A stretch of 64,000 nucleotides of DNA. It comes from Microbulbifer sp. A4B17. Lineage in GTDB: Bacteria; Pseudomonadota; Gammaproteobacteria; Pseudomonadales; Cellvibrionaceae. The notes beneath the pieces are model-generated. The model did no database searches. It was not told the origin of the DNA and was given only the letters and a program-made list of their open reading frames with translations. Both the position numbers and the translations under genes were made by a program. The stretch is taken from NCBI RefSeq assembly GCF_003076275.1, contig NZ_CP029064.1, positions 4,692,001-4,756,000 on the forward strand. Direction: 5' to 3'. Shown here piece after piece: positions 17,321 through 25,726 of this stretch (positions are counted from its first letter, which is position 1; every line of letters begins with the position of its first letter).

Positions 17321-19714
17321 TCAGATCGGAGATCCTGGCGGCAACGCCTTAACGGCCCCAGGTTTTACTTCCAGCTTGCCCTGCTTAAAGGCATCGATAC
17401 GCTGTGCCTCATAGTAATAGTGTGCACTATAACCCTCGGGATCCTCGCCAAACAGCCGCATAGAACCAATCTCCTGCAGAAGCTTTGCCAACTCCAAGTG
17501 CGCTTTGGCCCGCACCGATTCGTCTGCCTTGGTATTACTGGCCAGTAACATCAACTGCTCGATATAGGCATGATTAACCCGCTGGTGCACACTCGCCTGC
17601 AGACCGGTATAACCCTCACCCTGCAAGGCCAGTGCGGTCAAGCGCTGCAGCAAACTAGCAAACCCCGGTACCTCGCTGCTGCGGGCACTCTGTTGATTCA
17701 TTCGCGCCGCGCGCTGCGGGTCCATCAGGATTGATAGCGTATGCCCAGCAGCCGCTTCCGCCAGAGCCACCCCATCAAAAGCTACCCCCGTATATGAGGG
17801 GAAGCTCTCGATAGTGCGTTCGTAGCCATAGGACTTGGGCGGAATCAGTTGCAAGACCTGCTCCGGCAAGGTGAGAAACTGAGGCGAAAGTGTATCCAGC
17901 AGTGCATCAATTGCCCGCTGTTGTCGCTCTGCGGGCACCAGGGTATAGCTATTTTGATCGGTACCGTTGTAGACATAGTCATAGTCCAAGCCACCGATCA
18001 ATTTGCCCACAGCCTCCGCCTGGTAGCGATGACCGTAGTACACAGGCACCAGGATCTCTTCCAGGTCAGAGCGGGGCGCGGATAAGGGCGCTGCCGCCGC
18101 AGAGAAACTATCCAGGGCGTGACGCCTCAAGTCGACCATCCGCTGGAATTCCGCCAATGGGTCGGTGCCGTTGTCCCAAAGGTGTGAAACTGCGTGAGCA
18201 TTATTGATGGTGCGGGAGTCCGGGTCTGAAATAAAGCGCAGCTCTTGTTCCCCGGCCTTAGCGATAACACTGTCGAGATAACTTTTTTCATCATCGCCCT
18301 CGCCATAGCCATAGCGAATCGCCAGCTTATCCCAACTGCCGATGCCAGTGGCGTAGGCATCTGTCAGGTTCAACTTACCTCCCAGCAGAGAGACCAGCGG
18401 AGCCGGGTAATCCATTACTGAAGCGCGCTCTTCGCTACTGGCAGCAAAGTTGTGCGCCAGCCCCAGGGTGTGGCCTACTTCGTGAGCGGATAGCTGACGG
18501 ATACGGGCCAGGGCCATATTCTTTAGCTGCTCGGTACTGACAGTATCGCCGCGGTAGGGCTGTACAAGCCCTTGAGCAATCAGAAAGTCCTGGCGAACAC
18601 GCAGGGACCCCAAGGTAACATTGCCTTTTAGAATTTCGCCGGTGCGGGGATCGTAAACCGAATAACCGTAGGACCAACCGCGAGTGGAGCGGTGTACCCA
18701 ATTAATCACGTTATAGCGAACATCCAAAGGATCGACGCCCTCCGGCAGAATCTCTACGCGAAACGCATTTTTAAATCCTGCTGCAGCGAATGCCTGGTCC
18801 CACCAGCTCGCCCCTTCGATCAGGGCGCTGCGCACCGGCTCAGGAACTCCGGAATCTACGTAGTAAACAATCGGCTCCACAACCTCATCGCTACCCGACT
18901 TCTTCTCCAGTCGATGACGGTAGATATAACGCTGGTCCAGAGGCTCTTCAATCGCCGTAGCGTAATCTCGATAAGCGAACGGGAAGTAGCCACTGCGGCT
19001 GTGAAAACGGCGGGGCTCATAGTCGTTATCTGGCAATTCAATCAGGGAGATATGCTGGCGCAGGGACACCAATGTAGGGGTCGGAACCACTTCGCGCAGA
19101 TAGTTTCCCGGAGCTGATCCAGCAAAAGTTAACTGGGCCTCAAACTCACTGTTCTTGGGAAAGTTTTTTGTGCGGGGCAGATAAACTGCTGACTTGCTCT
19201 TATCCACACTGTAACTGCCCTGCTCTGCGCCCTTGAGACGTGTAGCAATGCCGTGCTGATCGCTCAGCAGGAAAGGCGTAAAGTCCACCAGTATTGCCTT
19301 ATCGCTCTGAGCAAGCACCTTGAAGCCCCAGAGTACGGACGAAGCGAAAGCTTCCTCAACCGCGCGGCGCTCAGCCGCATTTGCTGATTGGGCACGGTAT
19401 TTCAGATTCACCTGATGCAGTAATACCTTATTACCCGAATGCTGGAACTTCACCAAGCGGCTCTCACCCACTTGATTCCGATCCAGGCCCACCGGGTTTG
19501 AACCCAGTCCCTGGGCCAGCCCGGTGAGCAACAGCAACTCGCGCTCAAACTCATCGATCTCCAGCAACACCCGGCCGTTAGCCTCGTCCCAGTAAAAGTC
19601 GTGGAAGCCACTGTGCCTATGCATGCCTGCGGTGTACTCCGCGATGCTCCCGGCCTGTGCCATTGTGCTGACTATCAAGAAGCACAGTGCAGCAATGTGC
19701 CTGCTTATGGACAT
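17321..19714 (-). CDS. Large secreted zinc metalloprotease, metzincin-like (DUF5117/DUF4953 type)
   Basis: 797 aa with a signal peptide (cleavage after AQA, about residue 21). The zinc site is HEVGHTLGLAHN, an extended HExxHxxGxxH, and a metzincin Met-turn follows as SVMDYPAP. Flanking sequence, including YYVDSGVPEPVRSALIEGA and YGYSVYDPRTGEI, matches the family commonly labelled zinc-dependent metalloprotease with DUF5117 and DUF4953. It is probably periplasmic or secreted. Physiological substrate unknown. It is convergent with the DUF350/transglutaminase pair and divergent from yggN. Confidence 0.88.
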   Translation of the reverse strand: MSISRHIAALCFLIVSTMAQAGSIAEYTAGMHRHSGFHDFYWDEANGRVLLEIDEFERELLLLTGLAQGLGSNPVGLDRNQVGESRLVKFQHSGNKVLLHQVNLKYRAQSANAAERRAVEEAFASSVLWGFKVLAQSDKAILVDFTPFLLSDQHGIATRLKGAEQGSYSVDKSKSAVYLPRTKNFPKNSEFEAQLTFAGSAPGNYLREVVPTPTLVSLRQHISLIELPDNDYEPRRFHSRSGYFPFAYRDYATAIEEPLDQRYIYRHRLEKKSGSDEVVEPIVYYVDSGVPEPVRSALIEGASWWDQAFAAAGFKNAFRVEILPEGVDPLDVRYNVINWVHRSTRGWSYGYSVYDPRTGEILKGNVTLGSLRVRQDFLIAQGLVQPYRGDTVSTEQLKNMALARIRQLSAHEVGHTLGLAHNFAASSEERASVMDYPAPLVSLLGGKLNLTDAYATGIGSWDKLAIRYGYGEGDDEKSYLDSVIAKAGEQELRFISDPDSRTINNAHAVSHLWDNGTDPLAEFQRMVDLRRHALDSFSAAAAPLSAPRSDLEEILVPVYYGHRYQAEAVGKLIGGLDYDYVYNGTDQNSYTLVPAERQQRAIDALLDTLSPQFLTLPEQVLQLIPPKSYGYERTIESFPSYTGVAFDGVALAEAAAGHTLSILMDPQRAARMNQQSARSSEVPGFASLLQRLTALALQGEGYTGLQASVHQRVNHAYIEQLMLLASNTKADESVRAKAHLELAKLLQEIGSMRLFGEDPEGYSAHYYYEAQRIDAFKQGKLEVKPGAVKALPPGSPI

Positions 19715-19898
19715 TGAATACCCTCAATTTATTAAGTGTTATGGGCTAAAAATACAGAATACCCGCTGGAACATCCATGCTTGGCCATCACTCCCTGGGC
19801 CTGCGTCAGGAAAAAATGAAAAATATTTCTAGCTGCCTGCATCTGTTCGGCGACTCAGGCGCGTCACATTGAAAAGACACACAATAGGAAACCGGCAT

Positions 19899-20684
19899 AT
19901 GTGGAAGCCAATCGCACTTTCAACCCTGATAGGCCTCGGTATCAGTTCACAGGCAATGGCCCACGATTCTTTTCATGTCGATACCAGCGACTGCAACGTG
20001 TCCACGGATTACGCCATTGAAGTAGGCCCGGATTTCTTTACCGTCGATGGGGAGAACGGAAAACTGATGACATTTCAGCTTCCCAGCCAGCTGTCGGTGG
20101 ATGGTGAGCCGCTGCCCCTCAACTCTGAGCAGGAACAACTGCTTCAGGAGTACCGCCAGCAACTTCATATCGCAGGCCGTGACACACTGGTACTTACCCT
20201 CGAGGCGATAGATATCGCAATGGATGGCCTGTCCATTGCCATTAACGCTCTCGCCGGACCAGATCACCCTGACATCCTCGAGCTCCAGCAACTTTCCGCC
20301 GACCTGATCCAGCGCACCGAAGACCGCCTCAATCGAGAGGGTGAGATCTATCAGCTGGGAGGGGAGGAAATTGGTGACTATATAGAGAAAACCATCTCTG
20401 AAGAGTTTGAGCCCCGTATCGAGCGTCTCGCTATGGAGTCAGCGGGAACCATTGCCTGGCATGCACTCAAAGCAGCCTTTACCGGAGGTCAAAGCATTGA
20501 GGAACAAGCCACCGAAGAGGCGGAGCGCTTAATTGAGCAGCGTGCAGAAAATATTGAGCAGTCTGCATACAGGTTGTGTACACAACTGAAAACCATTGAT
20601 CGGCTGGAAACCGACCTCCACCAGCTGGTACCAGAACTCAGTCACTACGACATAGTTAAAACCAATCTGGTTATAGCCGATTAG
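19899..20684 (+). CDS. yggN: YggN-like DUF2884 periplasmic protein
   Basis: About 261 aa from ATG at 19899, which starts a clear signal peptide ending SQAMA. The mature part begins HDSFHVDTSDCNVSTDYAI and continues with ENGKLMTFQLPSQLSVDGEPL, typical of DUF2884/YggN. The middle and end are strongly helical and Glu-rich with two more Cys. Function of the family is unknown. It is monocistronic and followed by a strong terminator. A further-upstream ATG at 19869 would spoil the signal peptide. Confidence 0.8.
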   Translation: MWKPIALSTLIGLGISSQAMAHDSFHVDTSDCNVSTDYAIEVGPDFFTVDGENGKLMTFQLPSQLSVDGEPLPLNSEQEQLLQEYRQQLHIAGRDTLVLTLEAIDIAMDGLSIAINALAGPDHPDILELQQLSADLIQRTEDRLNREGEIYQLGGEEIGDYIEKTISEEFEPRIERLAMESAGTIAWHALKAAFTGGQSIEEQATEEAERLIEQRAENIEQSAYRLCTQLKTIDRLETDLHQLVPELSHYDIVKTNLVIAD

Positions 20685-20713
20685 ATACTCTTGATTTTCA
20701 TCCCCCCAAATTC

Positions 20714-20736
20714 GGCCGCACTGCGGCCTCTTTTTT
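20714..20736 (+). terminator. Intrinsic terminator after yggN
   Basis: GGCCGC-ACT-GCGGCC followed by TCTTTTTT, 30 bp after the yggN stop. A textbook Rho-independent terminator on the plus strand. Confidence 0.88.
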
Positions 20737-20753
20737 AATTCTCTGCAGTCTTG

Positions 20754-21716
20754 TTACAGCCCTTGCCGCTGGAGAAATGCTGTTGCATCGGTGACGCTTT
20801 GTTCGGCATTCTCGACATGGGACATGTGCCCCACCTTTTCGTAGACTACTAACTCTCCTTGAGGCAATTTGCCAGAAAAATACTGTCCTACGGACAGGGG
20901 AATAATTTGATCCTCAGCACCCCAGATAAATAGAACTGGAATTTTAATATTTTCTAAGTCCGGCAATGGCTGAAAATTGATTGTGGCATTGGCAACCAGA
21001 TTGATCGCAGTCCCCCGGTTCTTCTCATAGCGGGAAAGCAAATAGATTCTTTCCAACATCTCTCCAGGCAGGGCCTCCGGATTATAAAAAAACCTGGACC
21101 CCAGCATTTTTTTGAGTAATCCGCGACTACCAATTTGGGAAACCAGCTTTCGTCCCCAGTGGCTGGTGGCAAATCGGGCTATGCCTGCAGGCATTTCCAA
21201 TCCCTTGCCACATTTATAACCACCGGGAGAGACAAGAATAGCTGCTTTAGGGATATTTGGATGCACTGTTAGATAACGTAAAACCCCATTCCCACCAAAT
21301 GAATGGCCGACGATCACAAAATTATCAAGCTTCAGGGTAGCGATAAATTCTGTAATAAAATCGGCAAAATGCTTTGGTGTATAGGTGCCCCCCGGCAGTG
21401 GATCGGTCAACCCATGTCCCGGTAAGTCCACTAGAATAACGTGGTATTTTTCAGCCATTTTTGCCGCCCAGGCATTCCAGGCACCCAATGAATCACCACC
21501 TCCGTGACAACATAATATGTTGAGGCCGTCCACGGGTCCCATTTCGCGATAATTTACCGATAAACCGCCGGGCAGCGTAAGTTGATTAAAAGAGAACTTC
21601 AGCAGTTCATTTCGACTTAAGCTGGGGCTACAAAACGCCATCCCCAGAAGCCAGAATAAAATCAGAAGGAGAATTAAAATCAGCCAAAAAGTCATCGTTA
21701 TGCCCGAGCCCTTCAT
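20754..21716 (-). CDS. Membrane-anchored alpha/beta hydrolase
   Basis: 320 aa. An N-terminal hydrophobic helix (ILILLLILFWLLGMAF) anchors the enzyme in the inner membrane; the start could also be ATG at 21695. The alpha/beta hydrolase fold is visible as LCCHGGGDSLGAW (oxyanion), LVDLPGHGLTDPLPGG, nucleophile elbow GHSFGGNG with Ser, acid in LFIWGAEDQIIPL and His in VGHMSHVENA. The cap region suggests an epoxide-hydrolase/esterase-like enzyme, but the substrate is unknown. It is convergent with yggN and probably monocistronic. Confidence 0.82.
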   Translation of the reverse strand: MKGSGITMTFWLILILLLILFWLLGMAFCSPSLSRNELLKFSFNQLTLPGGLSVNYREMGPVDGLNILCCHGGGDSLGAWNAWAAKMAEKYHVILVDLPGHGLTDPLPGGTYTPKHFADFITEFIATLKLDNFVIVGHSFGGNGVLRYLTVHPNIPKAAILVSPGGYKCGKGLEMPAGIARFATSHWGRKLVSQIGSRGLLKKMLGSRFFYNPEALPGEMLERIYLLSRYEKNRGTAINLVANATINFQPLPDLENIKIPVLFIWGAEDQIIPLSVGQYFSGKLPQGELVVYEKVGHMSHVENAEQSVTDATAFLQRQGL

Positions 21717-21974
21717 CTACTATGTGCTATAAAAGTGGCTGAATTGGCGGAAATAGTGATATTCCAGGGGTACGATTGGAAACATTGAGTCATATCCGCC
21801 CATATTCAATAAGAATAGACGGCATTGGCAACTGAAATCACCTCCTACTACCATAGGCAGGAAACCAGCGAGCCTTGAATAAAGCCACAGAACCTATATG
21901 AGTTGCAGAGGTGAACTGCGACTTGCACTTAATGACTTTTAGGGGCTCCCTATTACTCCGTGCCGCAAAACAGG

Positions 21975-23363
21975 TTACCGGATTGTTTGGGTTTCCGTCG
22001 CCCGGCGAATAGCATTTAGCGTAAGCTCTATATCCCTATCCGTAGTCGCCCAGGAAGAAACGCTGATGCGCAGGGCCATTTTGCCTCTCCAACTGGTTGT
22101 TCCGAACCAGCACACGCCCTCCTCCTGTATGGCACTTACTATTTGCTGAATATCCTCCGTAGTTCCAATAGTCGCTATTACCTGATTTAGCACCACATCA
22201 TTAAGGATTTCATAGCCCATTTCTGCCAACCCTTCGCACAAATGTTGAGCGTGAATGCAACAGCGATCAATCATCGCTGTAATTCCTTTGGGGCCCATCT
22301 CCTGAATAGCTGCCCACACTTCCACACCCCTGGCTCGGCGGGAGAATTCTGGCACCATATCCTTGGGTGGGACCTCTAAACCCGCCTGCAGGTATGGCGC
22401 CTGGGTTGTCATGACATTGTGTACAGCCCCTTGCTGCCGACAAATTGCTAAGCCACAGTCATAAGGTGTATTTAGCCACTTATGGGCGTCTACGGCCCAG
22501 GAATCCGCTTGTTCAACTCCGGCCGTTAATGCTGATTTCACCGGAGAAGCTGCCGCCCATAAACCAAAGGCGCCATCCACATGGACCCAGGCGCCTTTAG
22601 ATTTAGCTTTGGGAATTATGTCTGTAAATGGGTCAAACCCTCCGGAATTTACGTTTCCCGCTTGCAGGCAAATAATGGTGGTTTCATCAACCTCGGGAAA
22701 AGTATCTGCACGCACTCTCCCCTGTTCATCACAGGGCGCTTTAATCACCTGGTCCATGCCAAATCCAAGAATAGAGAGTGCCTTGTGAACTGTGACATGG
22801 GACTGCTCAGACACAATAATACGCAGTGGCGGCGCACCGGCTAGCCCGCATTTTGCCAGGTCGATATTTAACTTTTGATAAATCGTATTCCGCGCAGCAG
22901 CCAAACACACCATATTGGCCATAGATGACCCTGTGGTAAAACCCACACTACTTTCCGTCGGCAAGGTTAACAATTCCAGTATCCAATTTGCCGCAATGCG
23001 CTCCAGATAGATTGCAGAAGGCGCCGACGACTCCAAGACGGCCACTTGGTCCCAAGCGGCGTTCATTACCGCCGCGCCCATAGAAGCTGGCGTAGCCCCA
23101 CCTACCACCAACCCGAAAAAACGCCCACCGGTACTGGCAACTGTTGCCGGAGAACCATAACGATGCAGGCTCTCGACAACAGCCTCTGCCGGTTCCCCAG
23201 CCCGTGCCAAGTCACTGTTAAAAAATTGCATTTGATCAATATCAAAAGCGGACGGACTTACGCGACGATCGCAAATATTAGCAACATATTCCTCAGCGTA
23301 CTGTGCTGCCAGGGATAGTGCTTTTATGGCATTAGAGATATTTTTGCTGTCATTATTATCCAT
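21975..23363 (-). CDS. Group II PLP-dependent amino-acid decarboxylase
   Basis: Pyridoxal-phosphate enzyme of 462 aa related to aromatic-L-amino-acid, glutamate and tyrosine decarboxylases. Visible are GFTTGSSMANMVCLAAAR (cofactor phosphate region), VSEQSHVTVHKALSILG, the ring-stacking/Asp block HVDGAFGLWA and the PLP lysine in VDAHKWLNTPYDCG. The length is normal. Substrate cannot be read from sequence; tyrosine, tryptophan, aspartate or cysteine sulfinate are possible. Divergent from a DUF998 gene with a 258-bp AT-rich gap; no transporter (which would signal an acid-resistance pair) is adjacent. Confidence 0.87.
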   Translation of the reverse strand: MDNNDSKNISNAIKALSLAAQYAEEYVANICDRRVSPSAFDIDQMQFFNSDLARAGEPAEAVVESLHRYGSPATVASTGGRFFGLVVGGATPASMGAAVMNAAWDQVAVLESSAPSAIYLERIAANWILELLTLPTESSVGFTTGSSMANMVCLAAARNTIYQKLNIDLAKCGLAGAPPLRIIVSEQSHVTVHKALSILGFGMDQVIKAPCDEQGRVRADTFPEVDETTIICLQAGNVNSGGFDPFTDIIPKAKSKGAWVHVDGAFGLWAAASPVKSALTAGVEQADSWAVDAHKWLNTPYDCGLAICRQQGAVHNVMTTQAPYLQAGLEVPPKDMVPEFSRRARGVEVWAAIQEMGPKGITAMIDRCCIHAQHLCEGLAEMGYEILNDVVLNQVIATIGTTEDIQQIVSAIQEEGVCWFGTTSWRGKMALRISVSSWATTDRDIELTLNAIRRATETQTIR

Positions 23364-23621
23364 TTTCGACTCCTCGACTCCTTTTCCCAGAACTGATCCA
23401 GCATAAACAATTAACTGCTCTATTAGACTTAAACTAATAAAAAACTAATTAAAGCGATACGAACAATAAGGACAAAAATACTTATCTTTGTGGCAATAAT
23501 CGCTTTTAACTAAAGTAGAAACAGCAATAAGATTTGCACGCTAGAGGGAATAAATTAACTTGAAAATACTTTTTATCTAGTGCTATCTTCTGCCCCAACC
23601 TAACCAGTCGGGGCTCATACA

Positions 23622-24212
23622 GTGTTTGCTTACTTGGGGTTTATCTCCCTGGTATGGATGGTTGTAGGTGTTACATTGGCAGGAGCAAAATACTCGGGCT
23701 ATAGCCATTCAAGACAATTCTGTAGCGAACTAGGAGCCGTTGGAAGCCCAACCCAGAAACTCTCTCCCTTCATTAACAACTACCCACTTGATATATTATT
23801 CTTCTTATTTGGCCTGCATATAATTCAAATTGAGCAGGCCCCAGTTGCACATACCATCATTGGAATTTTAATTATTATCCACGGTATTGGAACCTGGGTT
23901 GCGGGTTACTTTCCTATGGATGCGGATCCCTATACAAAAACCCCTAGTCGCGAATGCCAGATACATTCCTGGGCGGGGATGTTTATGATACTGTCATTAC
24001 TCATTGCGCCATTACTAAGTATTTTCAGCAGTTATTTCTCAATAGAATTCAGGTTATTTAGTACAGCCTGCTTGCTCGCATCTATCTATTTTACTGTTAC
24101 CTTAAAAAAAGCCTACGAGGAAAAAACCAACCCCGGTCTGCACCAACGTCTCAGCTATGGAGCACAGTTGATATGGTTAACGGGGCTTTCCTTCAATCTG
24201 ATAACGAGCTGA
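23622..24212 (+). CDS. DUF998 membrane protein
   Basis: 196 aa with about six membrane helices and the DUF998 marks YSGYSHSRQFCSELGAVGSP near residue 25 and YFPMDADPYTKTPSRECQIHSW near 105 (Asp/His-rich loops, part quoted). The family is of unknown function, in some reports linked to lipid or stress proteins. Start is GTG at 23622; no better ATG is present. It is convergent with the ArsR gene, ending 8 bp from it. Confidence 0.75.
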   Translation: MFAYLGFISLVWMVVGVTLAGAKYSGYSHSRQFCSELGAVGSPTQKLSPFINNYPLDILFFLFGLHIIQIEQAPVAHTIIGILIIIHGIGTWVAGYFPMDADPYTKTPSRECQIHSWAGMFMILSLLIAPLLSIFSSYFSIEFRLFSTACLLASIYFTVTLKKAYEEKTNPGLHQRLSYGAQLIWLTGLSFNLITS

Positions 24213-24220
24213 CAAATAAT

Positions 24221-24913
24221 TTATAGCAACTTGGAGCGATCAATCTGATAACGCTTCGAGAACAGTAAAAGCCCCTTGTGGGAGAAAGTAATCGCCCTGG
24301 AGTCCGCTCTTCTAACCGCCCACTGCTTTGCCAAGGCATCTTCGAGTACCCATTGGCCCAAGCTGCCAGCAAGGTGGCTTTTTCTTTCGCTCCAGTCCAG
24401 GCATGACTTGCAAACAGGGCGCTTGCGCTGCTTAAAACTATCTATAGCTGCCCCTTGGTTCTGAAAAAAAAGCACGCCCTCTTTTGTTAGGGCTACCTGT
24501 TGTGATTGCTCAGCAAGCCATTTATTAGCCACTAGAGCCTCGTAAAGCAGGACACCAGTTAAACCTGCTAAGTGGTCATAACAGATACGGGATTTCCTTA
24601 AATCTGGATCAGTGGGTCCAGTGGTAACTTTTTGAGGTACCAGGGTGCTACTCAGATTGAGCAGTGCCTCTAGCGCTTCGGCAACTTGATGACTCGCCAG
24701 CTGAAAGTACTTGTGCCTACCCTGCTTGCGAACTATCAGCAGCTTGCTATCTACCAGCTTGGAAAGATGGTTACTAGCAGTCTGTGCAGTCACATCAGCC
24801 TCACAGGCTAACTCTGTTGCTGTCAGTGCTTTTCCACTCATAAGCGCCATCAATATTTTTGAGCGTGCCCGATCCCCAATCAAGCTGGATATTACCGAAA
24901 TGTCAGGTTCCAT
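24221..24913 (-). CDS. ArsR-family HTH regulator with C-terminal extension
   Basis: About 230 aa from ATG at 24913 (MEPDISVISSLIGDRARSKI). The first 90 residues are a canonical ArsR winged helix: ILMALMSGKALTATELACEA, TAQTASNHLSKLVDSKLL and KQGRHKYFQLAS. The C-terminal half is a helical domain containing CKSCLDWSERKSHLAG, seen in the longer ArsR regulators that are not metal sensors. It is divergent from the NIPSNAP-ABM operon, with a 90-bp gap holding GTTC-GCT-GAAC, and most likely represses it. A start at 24997 is possible but would leave a poor N-terminus. Confidence 0.85.
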   Translation of the reverse strand: MEPDISVISSLIGDRARSKILMALMSGKALTATELACEADVTAQTASNHLSKLVDSKLLIVRKQGRHKYFQLASHQVAEALEALLNLSSTLVPQKVTTGPTDPDLRKSRICYDHLAGLTGVLLYEALVANKWLAEQSQQVALTKEGVLFFQNQGAAIDSFKQRKRPVCKSCLDWSERKSHLAGSLGQWVLEDALAKQWAVRRADSRAITFSHKGLLLFSKRYQIDRSKLL

Positions 24914-24929
24914 GGTTACCCCCGCAACA

Positions 24930-24940
24930 GTTCGCTGAAC
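24930..24940. promoter_or_regulatory. Inverted repeat GTTC-GCT-GAAC upstream of the ArsR gene
   Basis: Short inverted repeat in the 90-bp divergent gap between the ArsR gene and the NIPSNAP-ABM operon. Only four base pairs per arm, so it is a weak operator candidate. Confidence 0.2.
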
Positions 24941-25002
24941 ACCGAAGTATAGAAAATTAAACCATCTAGAATGCCAGCAAATTATGAATAGAGGCAACTT
25001 AG

Positions 25003-25341
25003 ATGACTGTAACCTGTTTTATTGAATACAAGATCGATCCGTTTAAGCTTGATGCTTTCCGGCTGTATGCGGAGAACTGGGGCAAAATTATTCCCGATTG
25101 TGGTGGACGGCTATTAGGGTATTTTCTACCCTCTGAGGGCACCAACTTTCAGGCCTTTGGTATTATTAACTTCGACAGCTTGGCTCACTATGAACAATAT
25201 CGAAAACTGTTGAAGCAGTCTCCTCAGGGCAGTGAGAATTTCCAGTTTGCGATGAGAGAGAAGTTTATTCTTGAGGAGAAGCGCAGCTTTTTAAAGACTG
25301 TGCCGGAAACCTACCTGAAGCTCCCACAGGAAAATCAGTGA
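25003..25341 (+). CDS. NIPSNAP-family protein
   Basis: 112-aa ferredoxin-like-fold protein. NIPSNAP marks include [40 protein letters not shown] and the closing FLKTVPETY region. Family role is poorly known; bacterial members sit with small-molecule oxidation genes. GAGG 8 bp before ATG supports this start. It overlaps the next ABM gene by one base (TGATG), so the two are translationally coupled and probably controlled by the divergent ArsR regulator. Confidence 0.85.
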   Translation: MTVTCFIEYKIDPFKLDAFRLYAENWGKIIPDCGGRLLGYFLPSEGTNFQAFGIINFDSLAHYEQYRKLLKQSPQGSENFQFAMREKFILEEKRSFLKTVPETYLKLPQENQ

Positions 25342-25643
25342 TGATTGCCGTCATATTTGAAGTTACACCAAAGCCTTCAGGAAAAGACAAATATCTGGCC
25401 GTTGCCGCCAACCTAAAAGAACACCTGACCAACTTCGATGGATTTATCTCAGTCGAGCGATTTCAAAGCCTCAATCAGCCAGGAAAAATTCTGTCACTCT
25501 CTATTTGGCGAGATGAAGAATCTGTAGTGAGTTGGGAAAATAACAAAGCACATTGCGATGCACAGCATCTAGGCAAAAAACAACTATTTGATCACTATCG
25601 CATAAGGATTGGAAAAATTTTTCGGGATTATTCTATGCAGTAA
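25341..25643 (+). CDS. Antibiotic biosynthesis monooxygenase (ABM)-domain protein
   Basis: 100-aa ferredoxin-like protein with ABM features: IAVIFEVTPKPSGKDKYL, GFISVERFQSLNQPGKILSL and WRDEESVVSWEN. It likely forms a dimer, or a pair with the NIPSNAP protein upstream, which has a similar fold. I use ATG at 25341, overlapping the NIPSNAP stop; the GTG three bases upstream would add one residue. Second small monooxygenase of the window (the other is at 15587), with low similarity by eye. Substrate unknown. Confidence 0.85.
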   Translation: MIAVIFEVTPKPSGKDKYLAVAANLKEHLTNFDGFISVERFQSLNQPGKILSLSIWRDEESVVSWENNKAHCDAQHLGKKQLFDHYRIRIGKIFRDYSMQ

Positions 25644-25672
25644 ATCAACAGTCAATTTTGACTCAAACTAAA

Positions 25673-25720
25673 GAGCCTCTGCACCTCGTTCCTTTTCTAA
25701 AGAACAGAATACAGAGGCTC
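25673..25720. terminator. Hairpin between convergent operons
   Basis: GAGCCTCTG and CAGAGGCTC pair over 9 bp, and an inner GTTC/GAAC stem closes the long loop. It lies between the convergent ABM and DUF3570 genes, and A/T runs on each side allow bidirectional use. Confidence 0.6.
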
Positions 25721-25726
25721 CCTTTC

